A DNA stretch of 64,000 nt from Cavia porcellus (lineage: Eukaryota > Chordata > Mammalia > Rodentia > Caviidae): positions 1,054,001-1,118,000 of the forward strand of contig NW_026947543.1 in the NCBI RefSeq assembly GCF_034190915.1, written 5' to 3'. The position numbers and the translations under genes are program-made. Under the pieces are notes generated by a model that had not been told where the DNA came from, did not search any database, and saw only the letters and a list, made by a program, of their open reading frames with translations. Of this stretch, positions 1 to 10,678 are shown in pieces (the first letter of the stretch is position 1; each line of letters starts with the position of its first letter).

Positions 1-1743
1 TTGGCTGAGTCCTGTTCCCTAAGCTATTCAGTCAAGACTTGCTGGAATCATTCACCTGCAGTATAAGAGCTTTCTGTGAAATTTCTCAGCAGAAATACTC
101 TGCAAGCACATAGCTTTGTATATGAGAGACAGTGGTGGAAGTTGAATTTCAAGGGCAGATATTTGAAAACAATGAAACAAGCCCCGAATAAGATCTTTAC
201 ATGTTTCCCAGATGAATATGTTTGGAAATACGGGGGAAGATGGAGATCAAGACTGAGAAGAGTGCACACCCATTTCAAGGTACAATAACCAGGGAAAAAC
301 ATGGGAAAGCAAGAGAGCTGGTTAATTTGATGTAAAAATCTTTGATGATGAAAGGAAAATTATATTCTCATGGTGATTTAATCAGGCTGTAGCAGTGAAC
401 TTCTCATGTTGGTTGTCCTATGTGTGGCCTTCTGCATTGGGCAGTGGATGCAGGACAGGAGATCTTCAAATAAATCTGGTGGAACACAAAATAGTGAAAA
501 AATATCAATCTAAATCCTGTGTATTCCTTCCCTTTGAGAACATATATGGATAATGTCCGGAGTTTCAAAAGAGAAAATGTCTATTGGGTCATGGTTTCAC
601 CAATGAAATTGTCACTTCACATAACATTTTGAATTTTGCTTTCACAGTTGCTCATGTACCGGGCCTTAGTAAACAGAATGCAGAGTAAGCCTCATCAATA
701 GTTGTGCATTCCATAAGTGGTTTTAAAACCAGTGAAACCCTTTGGACCTAGTGTTTGTATTTAATTGGTTGATTGGTTTTTCAAATTGTTTGTTTTACTA
801 TTTTTAACTTTGGGAGTCAGGGAAGCCCTCACTCATAGTGATTTAGACCTCTCCAAAAGCTCTGAAGTTATTCACGTAACAGCTATTACATGTTATAAGT
901 TTCTCCTATTAAAACTTGAAAGACTAACAGACTCTGCTACTTTTCATCTAAATTCAGTGTTGCGCTAAATTCAGTGTTGGACTTTTTTTTACAAGTCCTT
1001 TGAAATGTGTCCTCCTCTAGTCACTGGTCGTGCTGGAATGTACTTTTTGTGAAGACAGGATTTGAGCAAAGTGACACAAGTACAGTGTGCCACTTCTCTG
1101 GACACCTGGTTAAATATCGAGTTGCCTAAATGGTGTGTGTTTTACTTTGATCTCTGCTCACACTTTGCTCATCCAGTTAGAACCACAGGGCTCCAGCCCA
1201 TAGCGTTCTAGGCCTAAACAAGAAAATTTCCATTCCGTTTTGGTAGTTCATTCGGCTCTCATAATTACTTTTTCCACAAATGTGTGCTTCAGGAGAGTCC
1301 GAGTCTAAATGTGGAGAGGCCCATTTTCATTCACTCACTTTTAAACTTTCTAAGATTTTCAGTTACTAGAGGTTTGCCCAGACTTGCCATTGTCAAGGGA
1401 CAGTGCACTTCACTTGAAGTTGTGCAGTATTACTTCATGTGTCTCCGTGGAAATTCCACCAATGGGAAACTCTTGCTGTAGTCATCTCCAAGTGTTTCTG
1501 CGTAAGAAAATATAACTAACAAAGGATGTGGTTTCAAGCAGAATGAGGAATGAAGAGATAATCTTTATTTCAGTGCAGGTTGACCTTTCAGAGAAACAGT
1601 AATTCCTATGAAATAGGAGGTAAAACCTTTTGTAAAGAGACATGGATATGACATGCTCAACTTTATGTCACATTTTTTAAAAAGCCAAGGGCATTTCAGA
1701 AATTCTTGGCTGCTGAATTGTCCCTTTTTTCAAATTTCTCATA
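1..1743. other. Unrecognised first part of the unit (no gene seen)
   Basis: AT-rich sequence with no recognisable protein, RNA or transposon family. Open frames here start at GTG or TTG, encode 60-90 residues and change stops between units. It holds possible RNA-processing signals: AATAAA at 469-474, an acceptor-like TTTTGCTTTCACAG ending at 647, and a donor-like AGAGTAAGC at 683-690. The same description applies to the equivalent segment of every other unit. Confidence 0.6.
948..979 (+). repeat. 17-bp local tandem duplication
   Basis: CTAAATTCAGTGTTG occurs twice in direct succession with a 17-bp period (948-962 and 965-979). It is kept in every unit and is followed by a T-rich run of variable length and composition (for example ATTTAC forms in units 2, 3 and 8). 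It looks like replication slippage that predates expansion of the array. Confidence 0.85.
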
Positions 1744-1752
1744 GGTAAGACA
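1714..1752 (+). promoter_or_regulatory. Joined splice acceptor/donor motif (recursive-splice-like)
   Basis: A CTGAAT branch-point-like word (near 1713) is followed by a pyrimidine-rich tract (CCCTTTTTTC), then TTTCTCATAG directly abutted by GTAAGAC. The acceptor AG is 1743-1744 and the donor GT 1745-1746, with no exon between. That arrangement is the hallmark of ratcheting (recursive) splice sites. It is present in all 17 units, as CATAG or CTTAG followed by GTAAGAC. Whether the region is transcribed is unknown. Confidence 0.4.
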
Positions 1753-1792
1753 CTCCAGTTTCTTCAAACCATGGTACTGTTCCTTCCACGTT

Positions 1793-1830
1793 AAAAACCA
1801 AAGCAAAAAACAAAATAAATTAAAACAAAA
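1793..1830 (+). repeat. A-rich tract with AATAAA
   Basis: An adenine-rich run of short A blocks separated by C, G or T, containing AATAAA at 1814-1819. It resembles the decayed tail of a retroposed sequence, but no retroposon body is recognised upstream, so the origin is uncertain. It is conserved in every unit, with ATTATAAC replacing ATTAAAAC in units 10, 11 and 17. Confidence 0.6.
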
Positions 1831-2249
1831 CCCATCAAATTACATTTGAGAGCACACAATTGCTCAGCAGGCCCACTATTCAAGAAGCTAGAGGTACAGA
1901 AACCTCAGCCTTCAGCCCATGGCCTGAAGTTTTGTCTCTATCATGGCCCCTCAATTCCCTGGCATGTCCACATTAACTCATGAATCTTTACTCATATCCT
2001 CTTCAAATGGACAGGATCCAATATATTTGAACCCTGTTCACCTGGGCTGTAATCATCCAAGGACACACCAGAGGAAGGGCAGCCACCCCCTTGCCTGGGG
2101 CCTTGGAGCTTATCACAATAGAAATGGAAACCTGAACAAGGGGAGCCAAAACAAAGAGAGGAATATTCCTAAAGCCTGAAACACAGAAGCTACCTATAGA
2201 CCAGTAGTGGGATTTCACAAATTATGTAAGAATCTCTATGCACATGCTT
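1831..2249. other. Unrecognised segment before the SINE
   Basis: No gene or repeat family is recognised. It carries CAGGATCC near 2012 (a BamHI site in most units) and a GGAAGGGCAGCC stretch only vaguely like a CTCF core. Open frames on both strands here are short and overlap each other, as expected by chance. Confidence 0.5.
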
Positions 2250-2347
2250 GGCATGGTTGCTCATGCCTATAATCCCAGCAATCTGGGGGCTGAGGTGGAT
2301 GGATCCTTGGGAGTTCCAGTCCATCATGGGCTACGAATTTATCTCAA
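2250..2347 (+). mobile_element. B1/proto-B1-like SINE remnant, unit 1
   Basis: The sequence contains the 7SL-SINE landmarks in order: GGCATGG near the A-box, CTCATGCCTATAATCCCAGC, GGGCTGAGG, GGATC, then GAGTTCCAGTCC at the B-box position, GGGCTAC and ATCTCAA. The lack of a second monomer and the GGGCTAC word favour rodent B1/proto-B1 over primate Alu. The B-box is degraded (CAGTCC for GAGGCC), so polymerase III activity is unlikely. The identical position in all units shows insertion before array expansion. Private changes here are GGTTGCTC and CATCATGGG. Confidence 0.75.
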
Positions 2348-2933
2348 GGCCTCTTTCAACAACTACATAAGATGCTGTTCCCAAAAAGAGGACAACAGAA
2401 AACTAGACACACTTGGTCTATGTCCCGGGGTTCACTACATGAGTTGTGGAGTCAAATTTTCCATGCCATGAGAAAATACCTGGGATTTTTAGTGAAAGGG
2501 GCATTTGCATCCCTTTTCTAAGTGTTTCCCTTTCACCATGTTACATTTGAATTCTGGGAAAACCTGCTGGTGACAAGCTATCTAGCATTATGTTGGTTTA
2601 GGTATTGAGCTAGTACCTCATGTTTAGTGTTCAGGGTTATGCTGGAATGGCTGAAGACCTCCTTGAAATAGCTATTGCAGACAAGTGAACCCCGAGGAAG
2701 CTGGATAGTTGAAGCAGGCACTCCAAATATTCATGCACTGCAAGGATTCACTTTCATTTTGGGACTCATCTTCTGGTTGCTGGCTTTTAGTGCTAACTGA
2801 TACTACCATGGTGGCAGTAATCCATCATAGACTGCATGTATGGTTTACAAGTTTGCTTCCCAAGCCACCAAAACTTGGCAGAACACAAATCATTGTGGCA
2901 TGTTCTTTCCTCCCCTGAAACATTTGGCATTCT
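2348..2933. other. Unrecognised segment between SINE and internal duplication
   Basis: No gene, RNA or transposon family is recognised. It contains a GAATTC near 2549 that recurs once per unit in most units. Overlapping short open frames on both strands recur in every unit but lack any recognisable domain. Confidence 0.5.
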
Positions 2934-3576
2934 AAGTTTGAAAATTGAATAGACTGGGCTAGTCAGGTTTGGACCCCATGTACCACCAACAGAGCTAAAG
3001 ACAGAGCCAATTACTTCCCTCCACTTGTCAAAATATGTCAAATTTGCTTTGTCACCACAACTTCAAAGAAAATTCTGAGGCAACTTAGAGAGGTGAATCA
3101 AATACTGCCTGATTGGAATGGCTGTGGTTGTATGAGGTGGAAAGCTGCAAAGTTGGGATGAAACTGTTCACAGAAATCCATAGGCTTGTGGTTGCCAGGC
3201 AACCACACTGGGCTGAGATTGGCTGAACCTCACTGTGAGGTGGATTTTAGGCTCTAGGTTTGAAAATTTAAAAGACTGGTGTAGTCAAGTTTGGAACACA
3301 TTGACCACAGACAGACAAAAAGGTCTTTCCATTACTTCCGTCCACTTCTCAAAATATGTCAAATATTCTTGATCACTATAACTGTAAAAAAAATTCTGAG
3401 GCAACATAGAGAGGCTAATCAAATACTGTATGATTGGAATGGCTGTCGTTGTATGAGGTGGAAAGCTGCAGAGTTGGGCTGAAACAGTTCACAGAAAGCC
3501 ACAAGCTTGTGGTTGCCAGGCAACCACACTGGGCTGTGATTGGCTGAGCACCATTGTGAGCTGGACTTTAGGCTCT
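2934..3576 (+). repeat. Internal about 321-bp tandem duplication, unit 1
   Basis: The left copy (2934-3255) and right copy (3256-3576) align along their whole length. Both run from A(A/G)GTTTGAAAATT through CAATTACTTCC, AAATTCTGAGGCAAC and GGTGGAAAGCTGCA to TTTAGGCTCT. They differ by many substitutions, so this duplication is older than the spread of the array. Each copy holds one palindromic X-box (3191-3203 and 3512-3524) and two inverted CCAAT words. The left copy has the GGTTTGGACCCC haplotype. Confidence 0.93.
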
Positions 3577-3676
3577 AGGATACAAGTGTGCAGTAGGAGA
3601 CCTGAGTCACAATGCTGGGCGTTGCCATGGAGACCTCAGTGGCACAGAGGACCTTGTAGGGCAAGACTTAAATAGG
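3512..3676 (+). promoter_or_regulatory. Promoter-like module, unit 1: X-box, CCAAT, AP-1, X-box-like, TATA-like
   Basis: In order: X-box palindrome GTTGCCAGGCAAC (3512-3524); inverted CCAAT within GTGATTGGCTGAG (ATTGG at 3539-3543); AP-1 heptamer TGAGTCA (3603-3609); X-box-like GTTGCCATGGAGAC (3621-3634, two mismatches to the RFX palindrome); and CTTAAATAGG (3667-3676) as a TATA-like box. X-box and CCAAT centres are about 23 bp apart, near two helical turns, as in RFX/NF-Y promoters. A start site would be expected near 3700. The order and spacing are seen in the sequence; promoter activity is inferred. Confidence 0.5.
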
Positions 3677-3870
3677 ATGAATATTCTTGGCCTGGTATGC
3701 CACAGGATTCTCACTGAAGGCTTCACTGCTCAGAATTTGGGGATGGAAATGCTTGCCAATCTACACATGGATGTACTTTCAATGGGATATGAAATATGCC
3801 AGGGCCTGGCAGATGTTCTCTGACATGTCCTATCCTTGAACATATGCTTTTCCCTTGTCATGTCTGTCAT
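3677..3870. other. Unit end downstream of the TATA-like box
   Basis: If the upstream module is a promoter, this is the presumed 5' end of its transcript. No protein, RNA fold or repeat family is recognised. An in-frame stretch across TATGCCACAGG to the CTCTGACATG region is open in several units but closed in others. Confidence 0.4.
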
Positions 3871-6120
3871 TTGGCTGAGTCCTGTTCCCTAAGCTATTCA
3901 GTCAAGACTTGCTGGAATCATTCACCTGCAGTATAAGAGCTTTCTGTGAAATTTCTCAGCAGAAATCCTGTGCAAGCACATAGCTTTGGATATGAGAGAC
4001 AGTGGTGGAAGTTGAATTTCAAGGGCAGATATTTGAAAACAATGAAACAAGCCCCGAATAAGATCTTTACATGTTTCCCAGATGAATATGTTTGGAAATA
4101 CGGGGGAAGATGCAGATCAAGACTGAGAAGAGTGCACACGCATTTCAAGGTACAAAAACCAGGGAAAAACATGGGAAAGCAAGAGAGCTGGTTAATTTGA
4201 TGTAAAAATCTTTGATGATGAAAGGAAAATTATATTCTCATGGTGATTTAATCAGGCTGTAGCAGTGAAGTTCTCATGTTGGTTGTCCTATGTGTGGCCT
4301 TCTGCATTGGGCAGTGGATGCAGGACAGGAGATCTTCAAATAAATCTGGTGGAACACAAAATAGTGAAAAAAATATCAATCTAAATCCTGTGTATTCCTT
4401 CCCTTTGAGAACATATATGGATAATGTCCGTAGTTTCAAAAGAGAAAATGTCTATTGGCTCATGGTTTCACCAATGAAATGGTCACTTCACATAACATTT
4501 TGAATTTTGCTTTCACAGTTGCTCATGTACCGGGCCTGAGTAAAGCAGAATGCAGAGTAAGCCTCATCAAGAGTTGTGCATTCCATAAGTAGTTTTAAAA
4601 CCAGTGAAACCCTTTGGACCTAGTGTTTGTATTTAATTGGTTGATAGGTTTTTCAAATTGTTTCTTTTACTATTTTTAACTTTGGGAGTCAGGGAAGCCC
4701 TCACTCATAGTGATTTAGACCTCTCCAAAAGCTCTGAAGTTATTCATGTAACAGCTATTACATGTTATAAGTTTCTCCTATTAAAACTTGAAAGACTAAC
4801 AAACTCTGTTACTTTTCATCTAAATTCAGTGTTGCGCTAAATTCAGTGTTGGACTTTATTTACAAGTCCTTTGAAATGTGTCCTCCTCTAGTCACTGGCC
4901 GTGCTGGAATGTACTTTCTTGTGAAGACAGGATTTGAGCAAATTGATACAAGTACAGTTTGCCACTACTCTGGACACCCAGTTAAATATCGAGTTGCCGA
5001 AATGGTGTGTGTTTTACTTTGATCTCTGCTCACACTTTGCTCATCCAGTTAGAACCACAGGGCTCCAGGCCATAGCGTTCTAGGCCTAAACAAGAAAATT
5101 TCCATTCCGTTTTGGGAGTTCATTCGTCTCTCATAATTACTTTTTCCAGAAATGTGTGCTTCAGGAGAGGCCCGGTCTAAATGTGGAGAGGCCCATTTTC
5201 CTTCTCTCACTTTCAGACTTTATAAGATTTTCAGTTACTAGAGGTTTGCCCAGACTTGCCATTGTCAAGGGACAGTGCACTTCACTTGAAGTTGTGCAGT
5301 ATTACTTCATGTGTCTCCGTGGAAATTCCACCAATGGGAACTCTTGCTGTAGTCATCTCCAAGTGTTTCTGCATAAGAAAATATAACTAACAAAGGATGT
5401 GGTTTCAAGCAGAATGAGGAATGGAGGGATAATCTTTATTTCAGTGCAGGTTGACCTTTCAAAGCAACAGTAATTCCTATGAAATAGGAGGTAAAATCTT
5501 TTGTAAAGAGACATGGATATGACATGCTCAACTTTATGTCACATTTTTTAAAAAGCCAAGGGCATTTGAGAAATTCTTGGCTGTTGAATTGTCCCTTTTT
5601 TCAAATTTCTCTTAGGTAAGACACTCCAGTTTCTTCAAACCATGGTACTGTTCCTTCCATGTAAAAAACCAAAGCAAAAAACAAAATAAATTAAAACAAA
5701 ACCCATCAAATTACATTTGAGAGCACACAATTGCTCAGCAGGCCCACTATTCAACAAGCTAGAGGTACAAAAGCCTCAGCCTTCAGCCCATGGCCTGAAG
5801 TTTTGTCTCTATCATGGCCCCTCAGTTCCCTGGCATGTCCACATTAACTCATGAATCTTTACGCATTTCCTCTTCAAATGCACATGATCCAATATATTTG
5901 AACCCTGTTCACCTGGGCTGTAATCATCCAAGGACACACCAGAGGAAGGGCAGCCACCCCCTTGCCTGGGGCCTTGGAGCTTATCAGAATAGAAATTCAA
6001 ACCTGAACAAGGGGAGCCAAAACAAAGAGAGGAATATTCCTAAAGTCTGAAACACAGAAGCTACCTATAGACCAGTAGTGGGATTTCACAAATTATGTAA
6101 GAATCTCTGTGCACATGCTT

Positions 6121-6218
6121 GGCATGGTCGCTCATGCCTATAATCCCAGCAATCTGGGTGCTTAAGTGGATGGATCCTTGGGAGTTCCAGTCCATCGTGG
6201 GCTATGAATTTATCTCAA
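6121..6218 (+). mobile_element. B1-like SINE remnant, unit 2
   Basis: Same insertion as in unit 1. It differs at GGGTGCTTAAGTGG, where other units read GGGGGCTGAGGTGG, so this copy has drifted furthest from the B1 consensus in that stretch. Confidence 0.75.
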
Positions 6219-6805
6219 GGCCTCTTTCAACAACTACATAAAATGCTGTTTCCAAAAAGAGGACAACAGAAAACTAGACACACTTGGTCTAGGTCCCGGG
6301 GTTCACTACATGAGTTGTGGAGTCTAACTATTCCATGCCATGAGAAAATACCTGGGATTTTTAGTGAAAGGTGCATTTGCATCCCTTTTCTAAGGGTTTC
6401 CCTTTCACCATGTTACATTTGAATTCTGGGAAAACCTGCTGGTGACAAGCTATCTAGCATTATGTTGGTTTAGGTATTGAGCTAGTACCGCATGTTTAGT
6501 GTTCAGGGTTATGCTGGAATGGCTGCAGACCTCCTTGAAATAGCTATTGCAGACAAGTGAACCCCGAGGAAGCTGGATAGTTGAAGCAGGCACTCCAAAT
6601 ATTCATGCACTGCAAGGATTCACTTTCATTTTGGGACTCATCTTCTGGTTGCTGGCTTTTAGTGCTAACTGATACTACCATGGTGGCAGTAATCCAGCAG
6701 AGACTGCATGTATGGTTTGCAGGTTTGCTTCCAAGCCACCAGAAACTTGGCAGAACACAAATAATTGTGGCATTTTCTTTCCTCCCCTGAAACATTTGGC
6801 TTTCT

Positions 6806-7447
6806 AAGTTTGAAAATTGAATAGACTGGGCTAGTCACATTTGGACCCCATGTACCACCAACAGAGCTAAAGACAGAGCCAATTACTTCCCTCCACTTGT
6901 CAAAATATGTCAAATTTGCTTGGTTACCACAACTTCAAAGAAAATTCTGAGGCAACTTAGAGAGGTGAATCAAATACTGCCTGATTGGAATGGCTGTGGT
7001 TGTATGAGGTGGAAAGCTGCAGAGTTGGGCTGAAACTGTTCACAGAAATCCACAGGCTTGTGGTTGCCAGGCAACCACACTGGGCTGAGATTGGCTGAAC
7101 ATCACTGTGAAGTGTATTTTAGGCTCTAAGTTTGAAAATTTAAAAGACTGGGGTAGTCATGTTTGGAACACATCGACCACAGACAGACCAAAAGGTCTTT
7201 CAATTACTTCCCTCCACTTCTCAAAATATGTCAAATTTTCTTGATCACTACAACTGTAAAAAAATTCTGAGGCAACATAGAGAGGCTAATCAAATACTGC
7301 ATGATTGGAATGGCTGTGGTTGTATGAGGTGGAAAGCTGCAGAGTTGGGCTGAAACAGTTCACAGAAAGCCACAAGCTTGTGGTTTCCAGGCAACCACAC
7401 TGGGCTGTGATTGGCTGAGCACCATTGTGAGCTGGACTTTCGGCTCT
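6806..7447 (+). repeat. Internal 321-bp duplication, unit 2
   Basis: Left copy starts 6806 and right copy 7128. The left X-box is intact; the right has a GTTTCC arm. The left copy reads CACATTTGGACCCC, a private variant. Confidence 0.93.
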
Positions 7448-7547
7448 AGGATACAAGTGTGCAGTAGGAGACCTGAGTCACAATGCTGGGCGTTGCCATG
7501 GAGACCTCAGTGGCACAGAGGACCTTGTAGGGCAAGATTTAAATAGG
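7383..7547 (+). promoter_or_regulatory. Promoter-like module, unit 2
   Basis: Same order of elements; X-box left arm mutated to GTTTCC, other elements intact, ending in TTTAAATAGG at 7538-7547. Confidence 0.42.
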
Positions 7548-9993
7548 ATGAATATTCTTGGCCTGGTATGCCACAGGATTCTCACTGAAGACTTCACTGC
7601 TCAGAATTTGGGGATGGAAGTGCTTGCCAATCTACACATGGATGTACATTCAATGGGATATGACATATGCCAGGGCCTGGCAGATGTTCTCTGACATGTC
7701 CTATCCTTCAGCATATGCTTTTCCCTTGTCATGTCTGTCATTTGGCTGAGTCCTCTTCCCTAAGCTATTCAGTCAAGACTTGCTGGAATCATTCACCTGC
7801 CGTATAAGAGTTTTCTGTGAAATTTCTCAGCAGAAATCCTCTGCAAGCACATAGCTTTGGATATGAGAGACAGTGGTGGAAGTTGAATTTCAAGGGCAGA
7901 TATTTGAAAACAATGAAACAAGCCCCGAATAAGATATTTACATGTTTCCCAGAAGAATATGTTTGGAAATTCGTGGGAAGATCGAGATCAAGACCGAGAA
8001 GAGTGCACACGCATTTCAAGGTACAAAAACCAGGGAAAAACATGGGAAAGCAAGAGAGCTGGTTAATTGGATATAAAAATCTTCGATGATGAAAGGAAAA
8101 TTATATTCTCATGGTGATTTAATCAGGCTGTAGCAGTGAAGTTCTCATGTTGGTTGTCCTATGTGTGGCCTTCTGCATTGGCCAGTGGATGCAGGACAGG
8201 AGATCTTCAAATAAATCTGGTGGAACACAAAATAGTGAAAAAAAATACCAATCTAAATCCTGTGTATTCCTTCCCTTTGAGAACATATATGGATAATGTC
8301 CGGAGTTTCAAAAGAGAAAATGTCTATTGGGTCATGGTTTCACCAATGAAATGGTCACTTCACATAACATTTTGAATTTTGCTTTCACAGTTGCTCATGT
8401 ACCGGGCCTGAGTAAAGCAGAATGCAGAGTAAGCCTCATCAATAGTTGTGCATTCCATAAGTTGTTTTAAAACCAGTGAAACCCTTTGGACCTAGTGTTT
8501 GTATTTAATTGGTTGATTGGTTTTTCAAATTGTTTGTTTTACTATTTTTAACTTTGGGAGTCAGGGAAGCCCTCACTCATAGTGATTTAGACCTCTCCAA
8601 AAGCTCTGAAGTTATTCATGTAACAGCTATTACATGTTATAAGTTTCTCCTATTAAAACTTGAAAGACTAACAGACTCTGCTACTTTTCATCTAAATTCA
8701 GTGTTGCGCTAAATTCAGTGTTGGACTTTATTTACAAGTCCTTTGAAATGTGTCCTCCTCTAGTCACTGGTCGTGCTGGAATGTACTTTCTTGTGAAGAC
8801 AGGATTTGAGCAAATTGACACAAGTACAGTGTGCCACTACTCTGGACACCTGGTTAAATATCGAGTTGCCTAAATGGTGTGTGTTTTACTTTGATCTCTG
8901 CTCACACTTTGCTCATCCAGTTAGAACCACAGGGCTCCAGGCCATAGCGTTCTAGGCCTAAACAAGAAAATTTCCATTCCGTTTTGGGAGTTCATTCGTC
9001 TCTCATAATTACTTTTTCCAGAAATGTGTGCTTCAGGAGAGGCCCGGTCTAAATGTGGAGAGGCCCATTTTCCTTCTCTCATTTTCAGACTTTATAAGAT
9101 TTTCAGTTACTAGAGGTTTGCCCAGACTTGCCATTGTCAAGGGACAGAGCACTTCACTTGAAGTTGTGCAGTATTACTTCATGTGTCTCCGTGGAAATTC
9201 CACCAATGGGAAACTCTTGCTGTAGTCATCTCCAAGTGTTTCTGCATAAGAAAATATAACTAACAAAGGATGTGGTTTCAAGCAGAATGAGGAATGGAGG
9301 GATAATCTTTATTTCAGTGCAGGTTGACCTTTCAAAGAAACAGTAATTCCTACGAAATAGGAGGTAAAATCTTTTGTAAAGAGACATGGATATGACATGC
9401 TCAACTTTATGTCACATTTTTTAAAAAGCCAAGGGCATTTGAGAAATTCTTGGCTGTTGAATTGTCCCTTTTTTCAAATTTCTCTTAGGTAAGACACTCC
9501 AGTTTCTTCAAACCATGGTACTGTTCCTTCCATGTAAAAAACCAAAGCAAAAAACAAAATAAATTAAAACAAAACCCATCAAATTACATTTGAGAGCACA
9601 CAATTGCTCAGCAGGCCCACTATTCAACAAGCTAAAGGTACAACAGCCTCAGCCTTCAGCCCATGGCCTGAAGTTTTGTCTCTATCATGGCCCCTCAGTT
9701 CCCTGGCATGTCCACATTAACTCATGAATCTTTACTCATTTCCTCTTCAAATGCACAGGAACCAATATATTTGAACCCTGTTCACCTGGGCTGTAATCAT
9801 CCAAGAACACACCAGAGGAAGGGTAGCCACCCCCTTGCCTGGGGCCTTGGAACTTATCACAATAGAAATGGAAACCTGAACAAGGGGAGCCAAAACAAAG
9901 AGAGGAATATTCCTAAAGCCTGAAACACAGAAGCTACCTATAGACCAGTAGTGGGATTTCACAAATTATGTAAGAATCTCTGTGCACATGCTT

Positions 9994-10091
9994 GGCATGG
10001 TCGCTCATGCCTATAATCCCAGCAATCTGGGGGCTGAGGTGGATGGATCCTTGGGAGTTCCAGTCCATCGTGGGCTATGAATTTATCTCAA
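9994..10091 (+). mobile_element. B1-like SINE remnant, unit 3
   Basis: Orthologous position to unit 1; standard array version with GGTCGCTC and GGGCTATG. Confidence 0.75.
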
Positions 10092-10678
10092 GGCCTCTTT
10101 CAACAACTACATAAGATGCTGTTTCCAAAAAGAGGACAACAGAAAACTAGACACACTTGGTCTAGGTCCCGGGGTTCACTACATGAGTTGTGGAGTCTAA
10201 ATATTCCATGCCATGAGAAAATACCTGGGATTTTTAGTGAAAGGTGCATTTGCATCCCTTTTCTAAGGGTTTCCCTTTCACCATGTTACATTTGAATTCT
10301 GGGAAAACCTGCTGGTGACAAGCTATCTAGCATTATGTTGGTTTAGGTATTGAGCTAGTACCGCATGTTTAGTGTTCAGGGTTATGCTGGAATGGCTGCA
10401 GACCTCCTTGAAATAGCTATTGCAGACAAGTGAACCCCGAGGAAGCTGGATAGTTGAAGCAGGCACTCCAAATATTCATGCACTGCAAGGATTCACTTTC
10501 ATTTTGCGACTCATCTTCTGGTTGCTGGCTTTTAGTGCTAACTGATACTACCATGGTGGCAGTAATCCAGCAGAGACTGCATGTATGGTTTGCAGGTTTG
10601 CTTCCAAGCCACCAGAAACTTGGCAGAACACAAATCATTGTGGCATTTTCTTTCCTCCCCTGAAACATTTGGCTTTCT

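Larger units (their letters stand above)
1..3870 (+). repeat. Macrosatellite unit 1 (3,870 bp), reference unit
   Basis: First complete unit of the array; the same sequence restarts at 3871. It has an AATAAA at 469-474, a splice-like AG/GT junction at 1744/1745, an A-rich tract at 1793-1830, a B1-like SINE at 2250-2347 and an internal 321-bp duplication at 2934-3576. Private changes include a stop soon after GGTACAA near 282-288, GGTTGCTC in the SINE, and CTTAAATAGG instead of TTTAAATAGG at the TATA-like box. It shares the variant AAATACTCTGC near 91 only with unit 12. No gene is recognised. The boundary phase is arbitrary. Confidence 0.97.
3871..7741 (+). repeat. Macrosatellite unit 2 (3,871 bp)
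   Basis: Complete unit collinear with unit 1. It carries the variant CCTGTGCAAG near its start, shared with units 5 and 6, and the AGGCCCGGTCT form near 5166, shared with units 3 and 4. The splice-like junction is at 5615/5616. The right-hand X-box is damaged (GTTTCC arm at 7383). The promoter-proximal haplotype is class I (GTTGCCATGGAGAC). No coding gene is seen. Confidence 0.97.

Noticed and set aside
1793..1830. Processed pseudogene tail
   Set aside because: The tract is A-rich, but no recognisable mRNA-derived body or target-site duplication was found upstream.
2071..2092. CTCF-like core near CCAGAGGAAGGGCAG
   Set aside because: The GGGCAG end fits, but the CCA part is one base out of register and most core positions mismatch, so a CTCF site is not supported.
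2250..2347. Alu element
   Set aside because: There is a single monomer only, with rodent-type GGGCTAC, and no second arm or A-rich linker.
3512..3543. A true MHC class II promoter
   Set aside because: The X-Y spacing is similar, but the X-box is the palindromic RFX1-4 type, no S/W box was recognised, and no MHC coding exon follows.
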